Positions 37,499 through 46,514 are shown, numbered from the stretch's first letter. The stretch: DNA of 64,000 nucleotides from Roseomonas elaeocarpi (GCF_042433915.1 NZ_JBHLUN010000002.1:434001-498000), one strand, 5' to 3'. Notes: generated by a model from the letters alone, not told the origin. Translations and numbers: made by a program.

Positions 37499-37747
37499 CC
37501 GGCGCCGCCGCAGCCGCATAGCATGACCGCGCACAGCGCCCCTTCCCCCGCCGCCCGGACGTGCTAGGACGCGCGCCACGCCGCGATCGTGCCGGGCCGA
37601 TGGTTCCAGGCCAGCCGCGCGCACGGAAATCCCGCCATCGCAGGATCGGCCGCGTTAACCTTCGCCCACCTCCTCCGGCTCACGGAGGCTGGGCCGCGGG
37701 TGGCGGCCGCGTTTCGCGCGTGGCGGCAGATCAGAGGACACAGTGGC

Positions 37748-38788
37748 ATGGCAGCGGAGCAGCGGGGACCCCATCGCGGGCACCAGGGGGGACGCCCCGG
37801 CGGCGGCCGTCCGGGACAGCGGCAGGGTGGGTTCCGCAAGCCCAAGGGCCGGCCGCTGGATGGCTGGCTGATCATCGACAAGCCGTCGGGCATCGGTTCG
37901 ACCGAGGTCGTGAACCGCGTCAAGCGCGCCTTCAACGCCCAGAAGGCGGGCCATGGCGGCACGCTGGACCCGCTGGCCACGGGGCTGCTGCCGGTGGCCT
38001 TCGGCTCCGCCACCAAGACGGTGCCCTACGTCATGGACGGCACCAAGACCTATACCTTCACGCTGCGCTTCGGCGAGGCGCGCGACACCGACGACGCCGA
38101 TGGGCAGGTGATCGCGACGGACGACAAGCGCCCGACCGACGACGAGATCCGCGCGGCGCTGCCGCAGTTCCGCGGCGACATCATGCAGGTGCCGCCGGCC
38201 TATTCCGCGCTGAAGGTGGACGGGCAGCGCGCCTACGATCTGGCGCGTGAGGGCAACGCCCCGGTGCTGATGCCGCGCCCCGCGCGGGTGGACCGCTTCG
38301 ACCTGATCGAGCGTCCCGACGCCGACACCGCCGTCTTCGCGGTACAGAGCGGCAAGGGCGTGTACATGCGCTCGCTGGCCCGCGACATCGCGCGCGCGGT
38401 GGGCACGGTGGGGCATATCGTGGCGCTGCGCCGGCTGCGCGTCGGGCCGTTTCACGAAACGCACGCGGTTTCGCTTGACAGCGTCACCGTAACGGGCGAT
38501 GGCCCCGCTCCTTCCCCGGATCTTCTGCTTCCCGTCATGACCGCGCTGGCCGACATCCCGGCTCTGGCCGCGACGGAAGCCGAGGCCGCCCGCCTGTCGT
38601 TCGGCCAGGACATCTCCCTGGTCGAGTTCATGGGCCGGGTTCCCGACGGCGCCAACCCCGATGGCGGGCTGGTGCGCGTGGTGACGGGGGGGCGCCTGGT
38701 GGGGCTGGCGATGCTCGGGGACGGACATGTCCACCCGGAGCGCTGGCTGATCCGGAGCGAACCCGTTCACGACCAGACAGAAGGTTGA
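37748..38788 (+). CDS. truB: tRNA pseudouridine(55) synthase
   Basis: A 346-residue enzyme that makes pseudouridine 55 in the T-loop of tRNA. The catalytic Asp74 lies in HGGTLDPLATG; other family motifs are GWLIIDKPSGIGST (39-52), KTYTFTLRFGEARDTDDADG and VQSGKGVYMRSLARD. About 35 basic Gly/Arg-rich residues precede the core and may help RNA binding. ATG 37748 is preceded by GAGGACACAGTGGC. It follows a 600-bp gap with a repeat element, so it may need its own promoter. Four bases separate it from rpsO. Confidence 0.96.
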   Translation: MAAEQRGPHRGHQGGRPGGGRPGQRQGGFRKPKGRPLDGWLIIDKPSGIGSTEVVNRVKRAFNAQKAGHGGTLDPLATGLLPVAFGSATKTVPYVMDGTKTYTFTLRFGEARDTDDADGQVIATDDKRPTDDEIRAALPQFRGDIMQVPPAYSALKVDGQRAYDLAREGNAPVLMPRPARVDRFDLIERPDADTAVFAVQSGKGVYMRSLARDIARAVGTVGHIVALRRLRVGPFHETHAVSLDSVTVTGDGPAPSPDLLLPVMTALADIPALAATEAEAARLSFGQDISLVEFMGRVPDGANPDGGLVRVVTGGRLVGLAMLGDGHVHPERWLIRSEPVHDQTEG

Positions 38789-38792
38789 ACCG

Positions 38793-39062
38793 ATGTCGAT
38801 CACTGCCGAGCGCCGCAGCGCGCTGATTTCCGAGTACGCCCAGGCCCCCGGTGACACGGGTTCGCCCGAGGTGCAGGTCGCGATCCTGAGCGAGCGCATC
38901 GCGAACCTGACCGAGCACCTGAAGACCCACGCCAAGGACTTCCACAGCCGCCGCGGGTTGCTGGTGCTGGTCGGTCAGCGCCGTGGCCTGCTGGACTACG
39001 TGAAGCGCAAGGACAAGTCGCGCTACGAGAGCCTGATCGGGCGTCTCGGCCTGCGTCGCTGA
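38793..39062 (+). CDS. rpsO: 30S ribosomal protein S15
   Basis: An 89-residue protein of exactly the usual length. S15 binds 16S rRNA early in assembly at the central domain. Conserved segments: GDTGSPEVQVAILSERIANL, HLKTHAKDFHSRRGLLVLVG and RRGLLDYVKRKDKSRYESLI. Four bases after truB, so co-transcribed. In many bacteria pnp follows rpsO; here it does not, and a hairpin and a DoxX-like gene come next. Confidence 0.98.
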   Translation: MSITAERRSALISEYAQAPGDTGSPEVQVAILSERIANLTEHLKTHAKDFHSRRGLLVLVGQRRGLLDYVKRKDKSRYESLIGRLGLRR

Positions 39063-39070
39063 TTGCGTAT

Positions 39071-39094
39071 CGCGGGGGGCCCCGGCCTCCCGCG
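39071..39094 (+). terminator. Hairpin after rpsO
   Basis: CGCGGGGG and CCTCCCGCG arms can pair into a stem of about 8-9 bp with one G-T pair, nine bases after the rpsO stop. No T-tract follows. Its place at the end of the translation operon suggests a terminator. Confidence 0.5.
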
Positions 39095-39188
39095 CCTGGC
39101 TGCCGGGCCGAGCCTCCTTCGTGGCGGTGGGCCCGGACGGCACCGGGGGCGCTGCGCCTCCCCTTTCCCGTGAGCAGGTGAGCCAGGA

Positions 39189-39620
39189 ATGGCTTCCACG
39201 TCGCCCCGTATCCGCGGGCGCGCCATTGCGCGCCGGGTGCTCGCGGCGCTCTACCTGATCGCCGGGGTGTTCCACCTCCTCACGCCCGGCACCTTCCTGC
39301 TGATCATGCCGGACTGGGTGCCCTTCCCGCGCCAGGTGATCCTGGCCACCGGCGCCTGCGAGTTGCTCGGGGCCACGGGGCTGCTCACCCGCCGCCTGCG
39401 CGCCGCGGCGGGGGTCGCGCTGGCGCTCTACGCCGTGTGCGTCTTCCCGGCCAACATCAAGCACGCCGTCGAGGGTATTCCCGGCGCCGCCGTGCAGCTT
39501 GGCTGGTGGTACCACGCGCCGCGCCTGCTGCTGCAACCCGTGCTGGTGTGGTGGGCCCTCTTCGCGGGCGAGGTCACCGATTGGCCTTTCGGGCGCGCCG
39601 GCCGGCGGTCATCGCCGTAG
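39189..39620 (+). CDS. DoxX-like small membrane protein
   Basis: A 143-residue protein with four predicted membrane helices. The pattern RRVLAALYLIAGVFHLLTPG, ILATGACELLGATGLLTRRL, AAGVALALYAVCVFPANIKH, ending with WWYHAPRLLLQPVLVWWALF is that of the DoxX/DUF4267-like family (quinol-oxidase-subunit-related, real role unknown). ATG 39189 follows GAGCCAGGA. Separated from rpsO by 126 bp and convergent with the methyltransferase gene. Confidence 0.82.
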   Translation: MASTSPRIRGRAIARRVLAALYLIAGVFHLLTPGTFLLIMPDWVPFPRQVILATGACELLGATGLLTRRLRAAAGVALALYAVCVFPANIKHAVEGIPGAAVQLGWWYHAPRLLLQPVLVWWALFAGEVTDWPFGRAGRRSSP

Positions 39621-39720
39621 CGTTCCGCAGGACCTTCTTTCACGCACCCGCCTGCCCGGACGCCGTTCCATCAATCCCGGGCGCGACGCCGGCAGAGGCC
39701 GAGGCCTCCGCCCGCCGGCC

Positions 39721-40620
39721 TCAGCTGCAGGTGGGGCGGCCGAGCGTCGCGGCGATTTCCGCGATATGCTCCGGCCCGACGCCGCAGCAGCCGCCCAGGA
39801 TGCGGGCCCCGCGCCGGTACCAGTCGGCCGCGCAGCCGCCATAGGTGTGGGTGTCGAGATCCTCACGCAGCTTGGACAGACCGGCATTGGCCTGCGCCTG
39901 CGCCGTGCGCGGCGGAAAGGCATTGGCGTAGACGCCGACGGGGATGTCGCTGCCTGCCAGCGCCGATACCGCGGCGTCGACCGCCGCGCCCATCACCTCC
40001 GGCCGGGAACAGTTGAACAGCAGCGCCGCGACGCCCAGCGCGCGCATGGCCGCCGCCGCCTCGGCCACCGGCTCACCGGAGCGCAGGCACGGGATGGCGT
40101 CGGGCTCGTCGTCCTCGATCGTGAAGGACACCCAGACCGGCTTGCCGGTGCCGCGTACGGCGTGGCAGGCGGCGGTGGCCTCGGCGACGGAGCCCTGGGT
40201 CTCGGCCAGCCACAGGTCCACGCTGGGCGCCAGCGCCGTGACCAGCACCTCAAGCAGGGCGGGGGCGCGGGCGGGCTCGAACAGGTCGGGGCGGTAGGAA
40301 CCGAAGAGCGGCGGCAGCGAGCCCGCAACGCGGGTGCCGGGCGCCTCGTCGGCGGCCTGCCGCGCCAGGGTTCCAGCCAGGGCGGCGAGGCGGGCGCCGT
40401 CGGTGCGGAAGCGCTCCTCGCCGATGTGGAAGGGCACCACGGCGTAGCTGTTGGTGGTGATGACCTCGGCGCCGCCGGCGATGAACTGGCGATGCGCTTC
40501 CAGCACCGTGTCCGGCGCTTCCATCAGCGCCAGGGCGGACCACTCCGGCTGGCGGAAGGGCGCGCCGTTGCGGGCGAGCTGCCGTCCCATGCCACCGTCG
40601 AGCACGATCGCGTCGCGCAT
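39721..40620 (-). CDS. Homocysteine S-methyltransferase family protein
   Basis: A 299-residue zinc-dependent methyltransferase. The three zinc ligands are Cys204 (LLFNCSRPE), Cys278 and Cys279 (ILGGCCGVGP); VLDGGMGRQLARNG (7-20) and TTNSYAV are the substrate-side motifs. It has no cobalamin domain, so it resembles MmuM, which transfers a methyl from S-methylmethionine or SAM to homocysteine. It is the last gene of the minus-strand ABC transporter operon, 14 bp after the ATPase, which suggests the imported amino acid is the methyl donor, for example S-methylmethionine. That link is inference. Confidence 0.9.
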   Translation of the reverse strand: MRDAIVLDGGMGRQLARNGAPFRQPEWSALALMEAPDTVLEAHRQFIAGGAEVITTNSYAVVPFHIGEERFRTDGARLAALAGTLARQAADEAPGTRVAGSLPPLFGSYRPDLFEPARAPALLEVLVTALAPSVDLWLAETQGSVAEATAACHAVRGTGKPVWVSFTIEDDEPDAIPCLRSGEPVAEAAAAMRALGVAALLFNCSRPEVMGAAVDAAVSALAGSDIPVGVYANAFPPRTAQAQANAGLSKLREDLDTHTYGGCAADWYRRGARILGGCCGVGPEHIAEIAATLGRPTCS

Positions 40621-40634
40621 GCGGGCGCTTCCTT

Positions 40635-41456
40635 CTACTGCCAGCGGTTCAGATGGGTCGTGACGAAGCGGCGGCAGCGCTCCGAGACCGGGTCGCCGAA
40701 GACCTGCGCGGGGGGCCCGGCTTCCTCGACCTGCCCGTCATGGAGGAACACCGCCTTGGACGACACCTCACGCGCGAAACCCATCTCATGCGTCACGATC
40801 AGCATGGTGCGGCCTTCTTCCGCGAGGCCGCGGATCACCCGCAGCACCTCGCCCACCAGCTCGGGGTCGAGGGCGGAGGTCGGCTCGTCGAACAGCAGCG
40901 CGCGCGGGCGCATGGCCAGCGCCCGGGCGATGGCCACACGCTGCTGCTGCCCGCCCGAGAGCTGCGCCGGCCAGGCGTCGCGCTTGGCGGCCAGGCCCAC
41001 CTTTTCCAGCAGCGCCTCGGCCTCGGCCACGCATTCGCGGCGGGGGCGCTTCTGCACGTGGACGGGGGCCTCGATCACGTTCTCCAGCACCGTGCGGTGA
41101 GACCAGAGATTGAAGCCCTGGAACACGAAGCCGATCTCGGTGCGCAGCCGGCGGATGCGGGCCTCGTCGGCGCGCGTCGGGCGGCGGCCGGTCAGCACCA
41201 CGGCGTTGTCGCCCACCCGGATTTCGCCGTGGTCGGCGGTTTCCAGGAAGGGGATGCAGCGCAGCAGCGTGCTCTTGCCCGAACCGCTGGCGCCGATGAT
41301 CGCCACCACGTCGCCGTCGCGCGCGTCGAGGCTGACGCCGCGCAGGACCTCGTGCGTGCCGAAGCGCTTGCGGATGTCGCGCAGCCCGATCGCGGGCGTG
41401 CCAGTCGCCGGCGTACTGGTGGCGGGGGTCGCGGTGCGGGGGTCGGATGCGCTCAC
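40635..41456 (-). CDS. Polar amino acid ABC transporter, ATP-binding protein
   Basis: A 273-residue ABC ATPase of the HisP/GlnQ/AotP family. Walker A IIGASGSGKST (53-63), Q-loop FVFQGFNLWSHRTVLENV, signature LSGGQQQRVAIARA, Walker B ALLFDEPTSALDPE, switch His in VTHEMGFAREV. An extra Thr/Ala/Pro run (residues 8-22) precedes the domain. The start GTG 41456 overlaps the stop of the upstream permease by four bases. It energises import through the two permeases at 41453 and 42160. Confidence 0.93.
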   Translation of the reverse strand: MSASDPRTATPATSTPATGTPAIGLRDIRKRFGTHEVLRGVSLDARDGDVVAIIGASGSGKSTLLRCIPFLETADHGEIRVGDNAVVLTGRRPTRADEARIRRLRTEIGFVFQGFNLWSHRTVLENVIEAPVHVQKRPRRECVAEAEALLEKVGLAAKRDAWPAQLSGGQQQRVAIARALAMRPRALLFDEPTSALDPELVGEVLRVIRGLAEEGRTMLIVTHEMGFAREVSSKAVFLHDGQVEEAGPPAQVFGDPVSERCRRFVTTHLNRWQ

Positions 41457-42142
41457 GTCGTGGCCTTCGCGCGATGGGGGTTGAGCCAGCGCTCGAGCAG
41501 CCAGACGAGGCGCGACAGCAGAAAGGTCAGAACGAGGTAGATCGCCGCCGCGCAGAGGAAGACCTCGATCGTGCGGTAGGTCTCGGAGATGATGGCGCGC
41601 GCGGTGCCGGTCACCTCCAGGAGTGTCACGATGCTGGCCAGCGAGGTGGACTTGCACATCGAGATGATCTCGTTGCCGTAGGCCGGCAGCGCCTGGCGGA
41701 TGGCTAGCGGCAACACCACGCGGCGCAGGGCGAGCGTGCGCGACATGCCGCAGACCCGCGCGGCCTCGACGGCACCGCGCGGCACGGCGCGCAAGCCCCC
41801 GCGCAGGATCTCGGTGGTATAGGCGGCCTCGTTCAGTGCCAGGGCGATCAGGGCGCAGGCGTAGGGTTCGCGCAGGATGGGCCAGAGGATGCTGTGTCGC
41901 ACCGCCGGGAACTGCCCCAGCCCGTAGTAGATCAGGAAGATCTGCACCAGCAGCGGCGAGCCGCGGAAGCAGAAGACGTAGAAGCTGACGAAGCCGGCGC
42001 CCAGGCGCCCCGTGGCGCGCAGCCCCGACAGCAGCAGCGCCAGGATGCCGCCGCACAGCAGCGACAGGGCGGTGAGCTGCAGCGTCATCGGCAGCGCGGC
42101 CAGCAGGCGGGCCATCGTCGCGCCGAGAAAGGCGAAGTCCAT
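41453..42142 (-). CDS. Polar amino acid ABC transporter permease (HisM-like)
   Basis: A 229-residue inner-membrane permease with five predicted helices. The ATPase-coupling EAA loop is visible at AVPRGAVEAARVCGMSRTLALRRVVLPLAIRQ, and FYVFCFRGSPLLVQIFLIYY is the family motif in the N-terminal half. It resembles HisM/ArtM-type subunits. It follows the other permease by 17 bp and overlaps the ATPase gene. Confidence 0.92.
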   Translation of the reverse strand: MDFAFLGATMARLLAALPMTLQLTALSLLCGGILALLLSGLRATGRLGAGFVSFYVFCFRGSPLLVQIFLIYYGLGQFPAVRHSILWPILREPYACALIALALNEAAYTTEILRGGLRAVPRGAVEAARVCGMSRTLALRRVVLPLAIRQALPAYGNEIISMCKSTSLASIVTLLEVTGTARAIISETYRTIEVFLCAAAIYLVLTFLLSRLVWLLERWLNPHRAKATT

Positions 42143-42159
42143 GCGTCAGCGCACCCGGT

Positions 42160-42888
42160 TCAGTGGCTTCGGGCGGCGGGCTGGCCGCGCATCGTCCACC
42201 ACTCGGCCGCGCGGAACACCAGGCCCGAGCCGGTGGTGATGGCGAGGTAGATCCCGGCGCCCACGGCGTAGAACAGGAAGGGCAGCTGGGTGGAGTCCGC
42301 CGCCACGCTGATCTGGCGCAGCGTTTCCACCACGCCGGTGACCGAGACCAGGGCGGATTCCTTGATCACGTTCTGCCACTGGTTGCCCAGCGCCGGCAGG
42401 GCGGTGCGCAGGCCTTGCGGAAAGATCACGCGGCGGAACAGCAGCCAGCGCCCCATGCCGGCGACGCGGCCGGCCTCGATCTCGCCCTTGGGGATGGCGT
42501 GATAGGCGCCGCGCAGCACCTCGCCCTGCCCGGCCCCGGAGATCAGCCCGATCGCCAGGGCACCGGCCAGGAAGCCGTTCACCTCGACACCGCCCGGGCC
42601 CATGCCGAAGAACTGCGCCAGCGCCGAGACCGCCTGCCGCCCGCCGAAGTAGAAGAGGTAGATCACCAGGAGGTCCGGCACGCCGCGCATCACCGTGGTG
42701 TAGCCCTCGGCCAGCCAGCGGATCGGCTTCGCCCCGCCGAGCTTGGCCCAGGCGCAGAGCGTGCCCAGCACCGCGCCGATCGCGAAGGCGCAGACCGAAA
42801 GGATCGCGGTGGTCAGCGCGGCGCGGAGCAGCACCGCGCCCCAGCCTTCCGGGCCGAAGCCCAGGAGGGTCAGGGCGCCGTCATCCAT
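42160..42888 (-). CDS. Polar amino acid ABC transporter permease (HisQ-like)
   Basis: A 242-residue inner-membrane permease, partner of the previous one. Family motifs: GYTTVMRGVPDLLVIYLFYF (about 68-87) and the coupling loop AIPKGEIEAGRVAGMGRWLL. A loop after LVIYLFYFGGRQAVSALAQF is longer than in HisM. It comes 38 bp after the substrate-binding protein gene in the same direction. Confidence 0.92.
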   Translation of the reverse strand: MDDGALTLLGFGPEGWGAVLLRAALTTAILSVCAFAIGAVLGTLCAWAKLGGAKPIRWLAEGYTTVMRGVPDLLVIYLFYFGGRQAVSALAQFFGMGPGGVEVNGFLAGALAIGLISGAGQGEVLRGAYHAIPKGEIEAGRVAGMGRWLLFRRVIFPQGLRTALPALGNQWQNVIKESALVSVTGVVETLRQISVAADSTQLPFLFYAVGAGIYLAITTGSGLVFRAAEWWTMRGQPAARSH

Positions 42889-42926
42889 CAGCGAGGCTCC
42901 ATCAGCGGCGACCCGTCACCGCCCAC

Positions 42927-43787
42927 TCACATCGGCGGGGTGATGTCGTAGCCGAACCACTTCATCACCAGCGTCTTGAGTGTGCCGTCGGCATGGACCG
43001 CGCGGATGGCCTTGTCGAAGGCGTCCTTCAGCTCCGGGTCGCCCTTGCGCAGCCCGATGGCGCTGCCCTTGCCTAGCAGCCCGCCGCGGAAGCCGTAGCC
43101 GGTCATCACGATCTCGCCGTTACCCTTCTTGACCTCGCTCACGAGGTTGGAGCCGGACGCCATCACGGTGTCCAGCCGCCCGGCCTTGAGGTCGAGCATG
43201 GAGCCCGCGGCCGTGGGATAGGTGCGGATCGTGGCCGCGTCCTTGAGGTAGTTGTTCAGGAAGTCCGCCTGGATGGTGGAGACCTGCACGCCGATCGTCT
43301 TGCCCTTGAGCTTGGTGGAAAGGTCGGCGATCGCGGGCTTGGTCGCGGCCTCGTCGTCCAGCTGCACGACCTTGCCCTCGCCCGGCAGCGGGCCGAAGCC
43401 GCTGTCCTTGGTGACCACGAAGGTGGAGGGGCTGCTGACGTAGGGGATCGAGAAGGCGATCACCTCCTCGCGCTTGGGCGTGATCGACAGCGCGTCGATG
43501 ATGGCGTCGAACTTGTTGCCGGTCAGGCCGGCGATGATGCCGTCCCAGTCCTGGGCGATCAGCTCGCAGCGGATGTTCATGCGCTTCGACAGCTCGGCCA
43601 GCAGCTCCGGCTCGAAGCCGGTCAGCGCGCCGCTGGGCGAGGTCATGTTGAAGGGCGGGTAGCCGCCTTCGGTGGCCACGCGAATGGTGGTCCACTCCTT
43701 GGCGCGGGCCGGGCGGACGGCGCCCGCGGCCAGGGCCACACCGCCACCCAGGGTGGCACGCAGGAAGGACGAACGGCTCAGCGTCAT
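42927..43787 (-). CDS. Polar amino acid ABC transporter, substrate-binding protein
   Basis: A 286-residue periplasmic binding protein (SBP family 3) with a signal peptide (residues 1-31, SSFLRATLGGGVALAAGAVR, ending ARAKE). The mature part shows IRVATEGGYPPFNMTSPSGA, GFEPELLAELSKRM and AIIDALSITPKREEVIAFSI, as in lysine/arginine/ornithine and opine binding proteins. Two ATG codons lie six bases apart (43793, 43787). AAAAGGAG touches the first and is spaced seven bases from the second, so 43787 is the real start. First gene of a five-gene operon. Confidence 0.93.
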   Translation of the reverse strand: MTLSRSSFLRATLGGGVALAAGAVRPARAKEWTTIRVATEGGYPPFNMTSPSGALTGFEPELLAELSKRMNIRCELIAQDWDGIIAGLTGNKFDAIIDALSITPKREEVIAFSIPYVSSPSTFVVTKDSGFGPLPGEGKVVQLDDEAATKPAIADLSTKLKGKTIGVQVSTIQADFLNNYLKDAATIRTYPTAAGSMLDLKAGRLDTVMASGSNLVSEVKKGNGEIVMTGYGFRGGLLGKGSAIGLRKGDPELKDAFDKAIRAVHADGTLKTLVMKWFGYDITPPM

Positions 43788-44230
43788 GCTCATGCTCCTT
43801 TTGGGGGGCGGGCCGCGCGGGCGATCGGGGCCGGGGCGCGGGGTGGTGGATCCTGGCGGAACAACAGGTCGCGCGGCCGTGACGGCCACTCTTCCGGTTG
43901 CGAATAAATGAAGTTTCGCTCCGCCGGAAGGGTGGGTTCGGTGGCCGGCACCGGGACGGGGTGCGGCCATGCCCGATGCGGCGGCATCCGGGGCGTGGCT
44001 GGCGCGGAAACGGGCGGCCAAGGGGGTGTGCGGAGCCCGCGCCTGCCACGGCAGGGCCCAGCCGCGCCGGCATCAGAAAGTATGTTTTCGCGCAAAAAGG
44101 CTTCGCAAGAGAACATCGACGCGGTCTTGGCGCTGGCGCCGTGCCGAGCCTTCGCGCTACTGTCACACAGTTGTAAAAAACCGAAGACGTGGCGGCCCTG
44201 CCCGACCACGCCACCCCAGGGAGGTTTCCG
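43788..44230. other. Divergent control region between two ABC importer operons
   Basis: A 443-bp gap between the minus-strand amino acid importer and the plus-strand ugp operon. It contains short A/T-rich patches (near 43903 and 44080-44100) that could hold promoters and, 54 bases before ugpB, a Pho-box-like sequence listed separately. No gene is supported in it. Confidence 0.5.
44160..44177 (+). promoter_or_regulatory. Candidate Pho box (PhoB binding site) upstream of ugpB
   Basis: CTGTCACACAGTTGTAAA: the first 7-base half matches the consensus CTGTCAT/C completely, the 4-base spacer is right, and the second half (TTGTAAA) matches about four of seven positions. It lies 54 bases before the ugpB start, a usual distance. 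ugp operons belong to the Pho regulon in many proteobacteria, so control by phosphate starvation is likely. Confidence 0.55.
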
Positions 44231-45610
44231 ATGATGCGACGCCGCTCCGTCGCCGCCGGCGCGCTGGCGCTGGTCGCAGCGCCTGCCGTGCTGCGTAACG
44301 CCCATGCCCAGGGGAGCGCCCCGGGAACCGTCTCGGGCAAGACCACCATCCAGTTCTGGCACGGGCTGACGCAGCCGCTGGGCGGCATTCTGGAAGGGCT
44401 GGCGAAGGAGTTCAGCGACAGCCAGGGGAACTACGCCGTCGAGGCCAGCTTCCGCGGCAGCTATCCCGAAACCATGGTGGCCGCGATCGCCGCCTTCCGC
44501 GCCAACAGCGCGCCGCACATCGTGCAGATGTTCGAGGTGGGCACCGCCACCATGATCGCCGCCGGCCGGGCGGTGAAGCCGCTGCACGAGCTGATCCGGG
44601 AGACCGGCGTCGCGATCGACACCGACGACATCATCCCGCCGGTGAAGGGCTACTACGCCCTGGCGGACGGGCGGCTGATGTCGATGCCGTTCAACAGCTC
44701 CACCGCCATCACCTATTACAACAAGGACGCCTTCCGGAAGGCGGGGCTCGACCCGGACAAGTTCCCCGCCACCTGGGAAGGGGTGGAGGCCGCGGCGCGC
44801 AAGCTCAAGGCCGCGGGCGTGGCGACGCCGGTCTCGACCTCCTGGCCCACCTGGCTGCACGTGGAGGAGCTTTCGGCCATCCACGACGTGCCGCTGGCGA
44901 CGCAGCAGAACGGCTTCACCGGACTCAATGCCGAGCTGACGGTCGACAACCCGCTGGTGCGCAAGCACTGGGCGAACCTGGCGAAATGGCAGAGCGAGGG
45001 GCTGTTCCGTTACGGCGGCCGTGATGCCGCGGGGGATTCGATCTTTCCGGCGGGCGAGGCCGCGATCACCTTCGCGTCCTCAGGCATGCGGGCGCGGGTG
45101 GTCAAGGAAGCGCAGTTCGACTGGGGCGTGGCGATGCTGCCCTTCTACGAGGGCACCTCGCCGCGCAACAGCATCATCGGCGGCGCCTCCTTCTGGGCCA
45201 TGAACAAGGGGCCCAGCGCCGGCGCGACGGGTGGCCGCACGCCGGCGGAATGGAAGGCGGTGACCGAGTTCTACCGGTTCCTGAACGAGCCCGAGCGGGC
45301 GGCGAAGTGGCACCAGGACACGGGCTACGTGCCGGTGACCAAGAAGGGCTACGAGCTGACGCGCGCGAGCGGCTTCTACACGAAGAACCCCGGCGCCGAC
45401 GTGCCCATCGAGCAGATGCTGCGCGGCGGCGACACCACGCCCAACACCCGCGGCATCCGCCTCGGCGGCTTCCCCGAGATCCGCACCATCATGGCGGAGG
45501 AGATGGAGCGCACCTTCCAGGGCGCGCAGACGGCGGACCAGGCGCTGAGCAACGCCCAGCGGCGCGGCAACACCGTGCTGCGCAACTTCGAGCGCGCCAA
45601 CAAGGCCTGA
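44231..45610 (+). CDS. ugpB: sn-Glycerol-3-phosphate-binding periplasmic protein
   Basis: A 459-residue binding protein (SBP family 1) with a Tat-like signal peptide (MMRRRSVAAGALALVAAPAV, cleavage near AHAQG). The UgpB pattern is seen in TTIQFWHGLTQPLGGILEGL, FNSSTAITYYNKDAFRKAGL, ASFWAMNKGP and YRFLNEPERAAKWHQDTGY. It should capture glycerol-3-phosphate or glycerophosphodiesters in the periplasm. GGGAGG lies six bases before ATG 44231. First of four co-directional genes (B-A-E-C), with a candidate Pho box upstream. Confidence 0.92.
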   Translation: MMRRRSVAAGALALVAAPAVLRNAHAQGSAPGTVSGKTTIQFWHGLTQPLGGILEGLAKEFSDSQGNYAVEASFRGSYPETMVAAIAAFRANSAPHIVQMFEVGTATMIAAGRAVKPLHELIRETGVAIDTDDIIPPVKGYYALADGRLMSMPFNSSTAITYYNKDAFRKAGLDPDKFPATWEGVEAAARKLKAAGVATPVSTSWPTWLHVEELSAIHDVPLATQQNGFTGLNAELTVDNPLVRKHWANLAKWQSEGLFRYGGRDAAGDSIFPAGEAAITFASSGMRARVVKEAQFDWGVAMLPFYEGTSPRNSIIGGASFWAMNKGPSAGATGGRTPAEWKAVTEFYRFLNEPERAAKWHQDTGYVPVTKKGYELTRASGFYTKNPGADVPIEQMLRGGDTTPNTRGIRLGGFPEIRTIMAEEMERTFQGAQTADQALSNAQRRGNTVLRNFERANKA

Positions 45611-45632
45611 CGGCACTTCAGGGGTAGAAGCG

Positions 45633-46514
45633 TTGGACAAGAAGGTCGTCTTCCGCGGCACCGCACTGCCCTATGCGCTGCTGCTGCCGCAGCTCGCGAT
45701 CACGGCGGTGTTCTTCTACTGGCCGGCGGCGCAGGCCATCTGGCAGTCGATGCTGCGCGAGGACGCCTTCGGCCTGTCGCAGGAATTCGTGGGCGCGGAG
45801 AACTACCTCGACGTCCTGCGCGACCCGGCCTGGCTGCACGCGGCGGGAAACACGGTGGTGTTCTCCTTCTCGGTGGCGGTGCTGGCGCTGGGCGCGGCGC
45901 TGTTCCTGGCGGTGCAGGCGGACAAGAAGCTGCGGGCGGCGCAGGCCTATCGCACGCTGCTGATCTGGCCCTACGCCGTGGCGCCGGCGGTGGCGGCGGT
46001 GCTGTGGCTGTTCCTGTTCCACCCGCAGATCGGGCTGATCGGGCGGGCGCTGAACAAGGCTGGGATCGCCTGGGACTACCGGCTGAACGGGGGGCAGGCG
46101 ATGACCCTGGTGATCATCGCCTCCGCCTGGAAGCAGGTGGCCTACAACTTCATCTTCTTCCTGGCGGGCCTGCAGTCGATCCCGCAGAGCGTGCTGGAAG
46201 CGGCCGCGATCGACGGCGCGCGGCCAGTGCGGCGCTTCTGGACGGTGGTGTTCCCGCTGCTGGCGCCGACCGGCTTCTTCCTGCTGGTGGTGAACCTCAC
46301 CTACGCCTTCTTCGAGACCTTCGGCGTGATCCACTCGCTGACGCAGGGCGGGCCCGCCAACGCCACCGAGACGCTGATCTACAAGACCTACATCGACGGC
46401 GTGCAGAACCTGAACCTCGGCTCCTCCTCGGCGCAGAGCGTGATCCTGATGGTGATCGTGATCGCGCTCACCGCAGTGCAGTTCCGCTACGTCGACCGCA
46501 AGGTACACTACTGA
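45633..46514 (+). CDS. ugpA: Glycerol-3-phosphate ABC transporter permease UgpA
   Basis: A 293-residue inner-membrane permease with six predicted helices. The start VVFRGTALPYALLLPQLAIT and the FFYWPAAQAIWQSML segment are typical of UgpA. The coupling loop is SIPQSVLEAAAIDGARPVRR. It starts with TTG 45633 (AGGGG ten bases upstream), 22 bp after ugpB. Its stop overlaps the ugpE start (CTGATG). Confidence 0.93.
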   Translation: MDKKVVFRGTALPYALLLPQLAITAVFFYWPAAQAIWQSMLREDAFGLSQEFVGAENYLDVLRDPAWLHAAGNTVVFSFSVAVLALGAALFLAVQADKKLRAAQAYRTLLIWPYAVAPAVAAVLWLFLFHPQIGLIGRALNKAGIAWDYRLNGGQAMTLVIIASAWKQVAYNFIFFLAGLQSIPQSVLEAAAIDGARPVRRFWTVVFPLLAPTGFFLLVVNLTYAFFETFGVIHSLTQGGPANATETLIYKTYIDGVQNLNLGSSSAQSVILMVIVIALTAVQFRYVDRKVHY

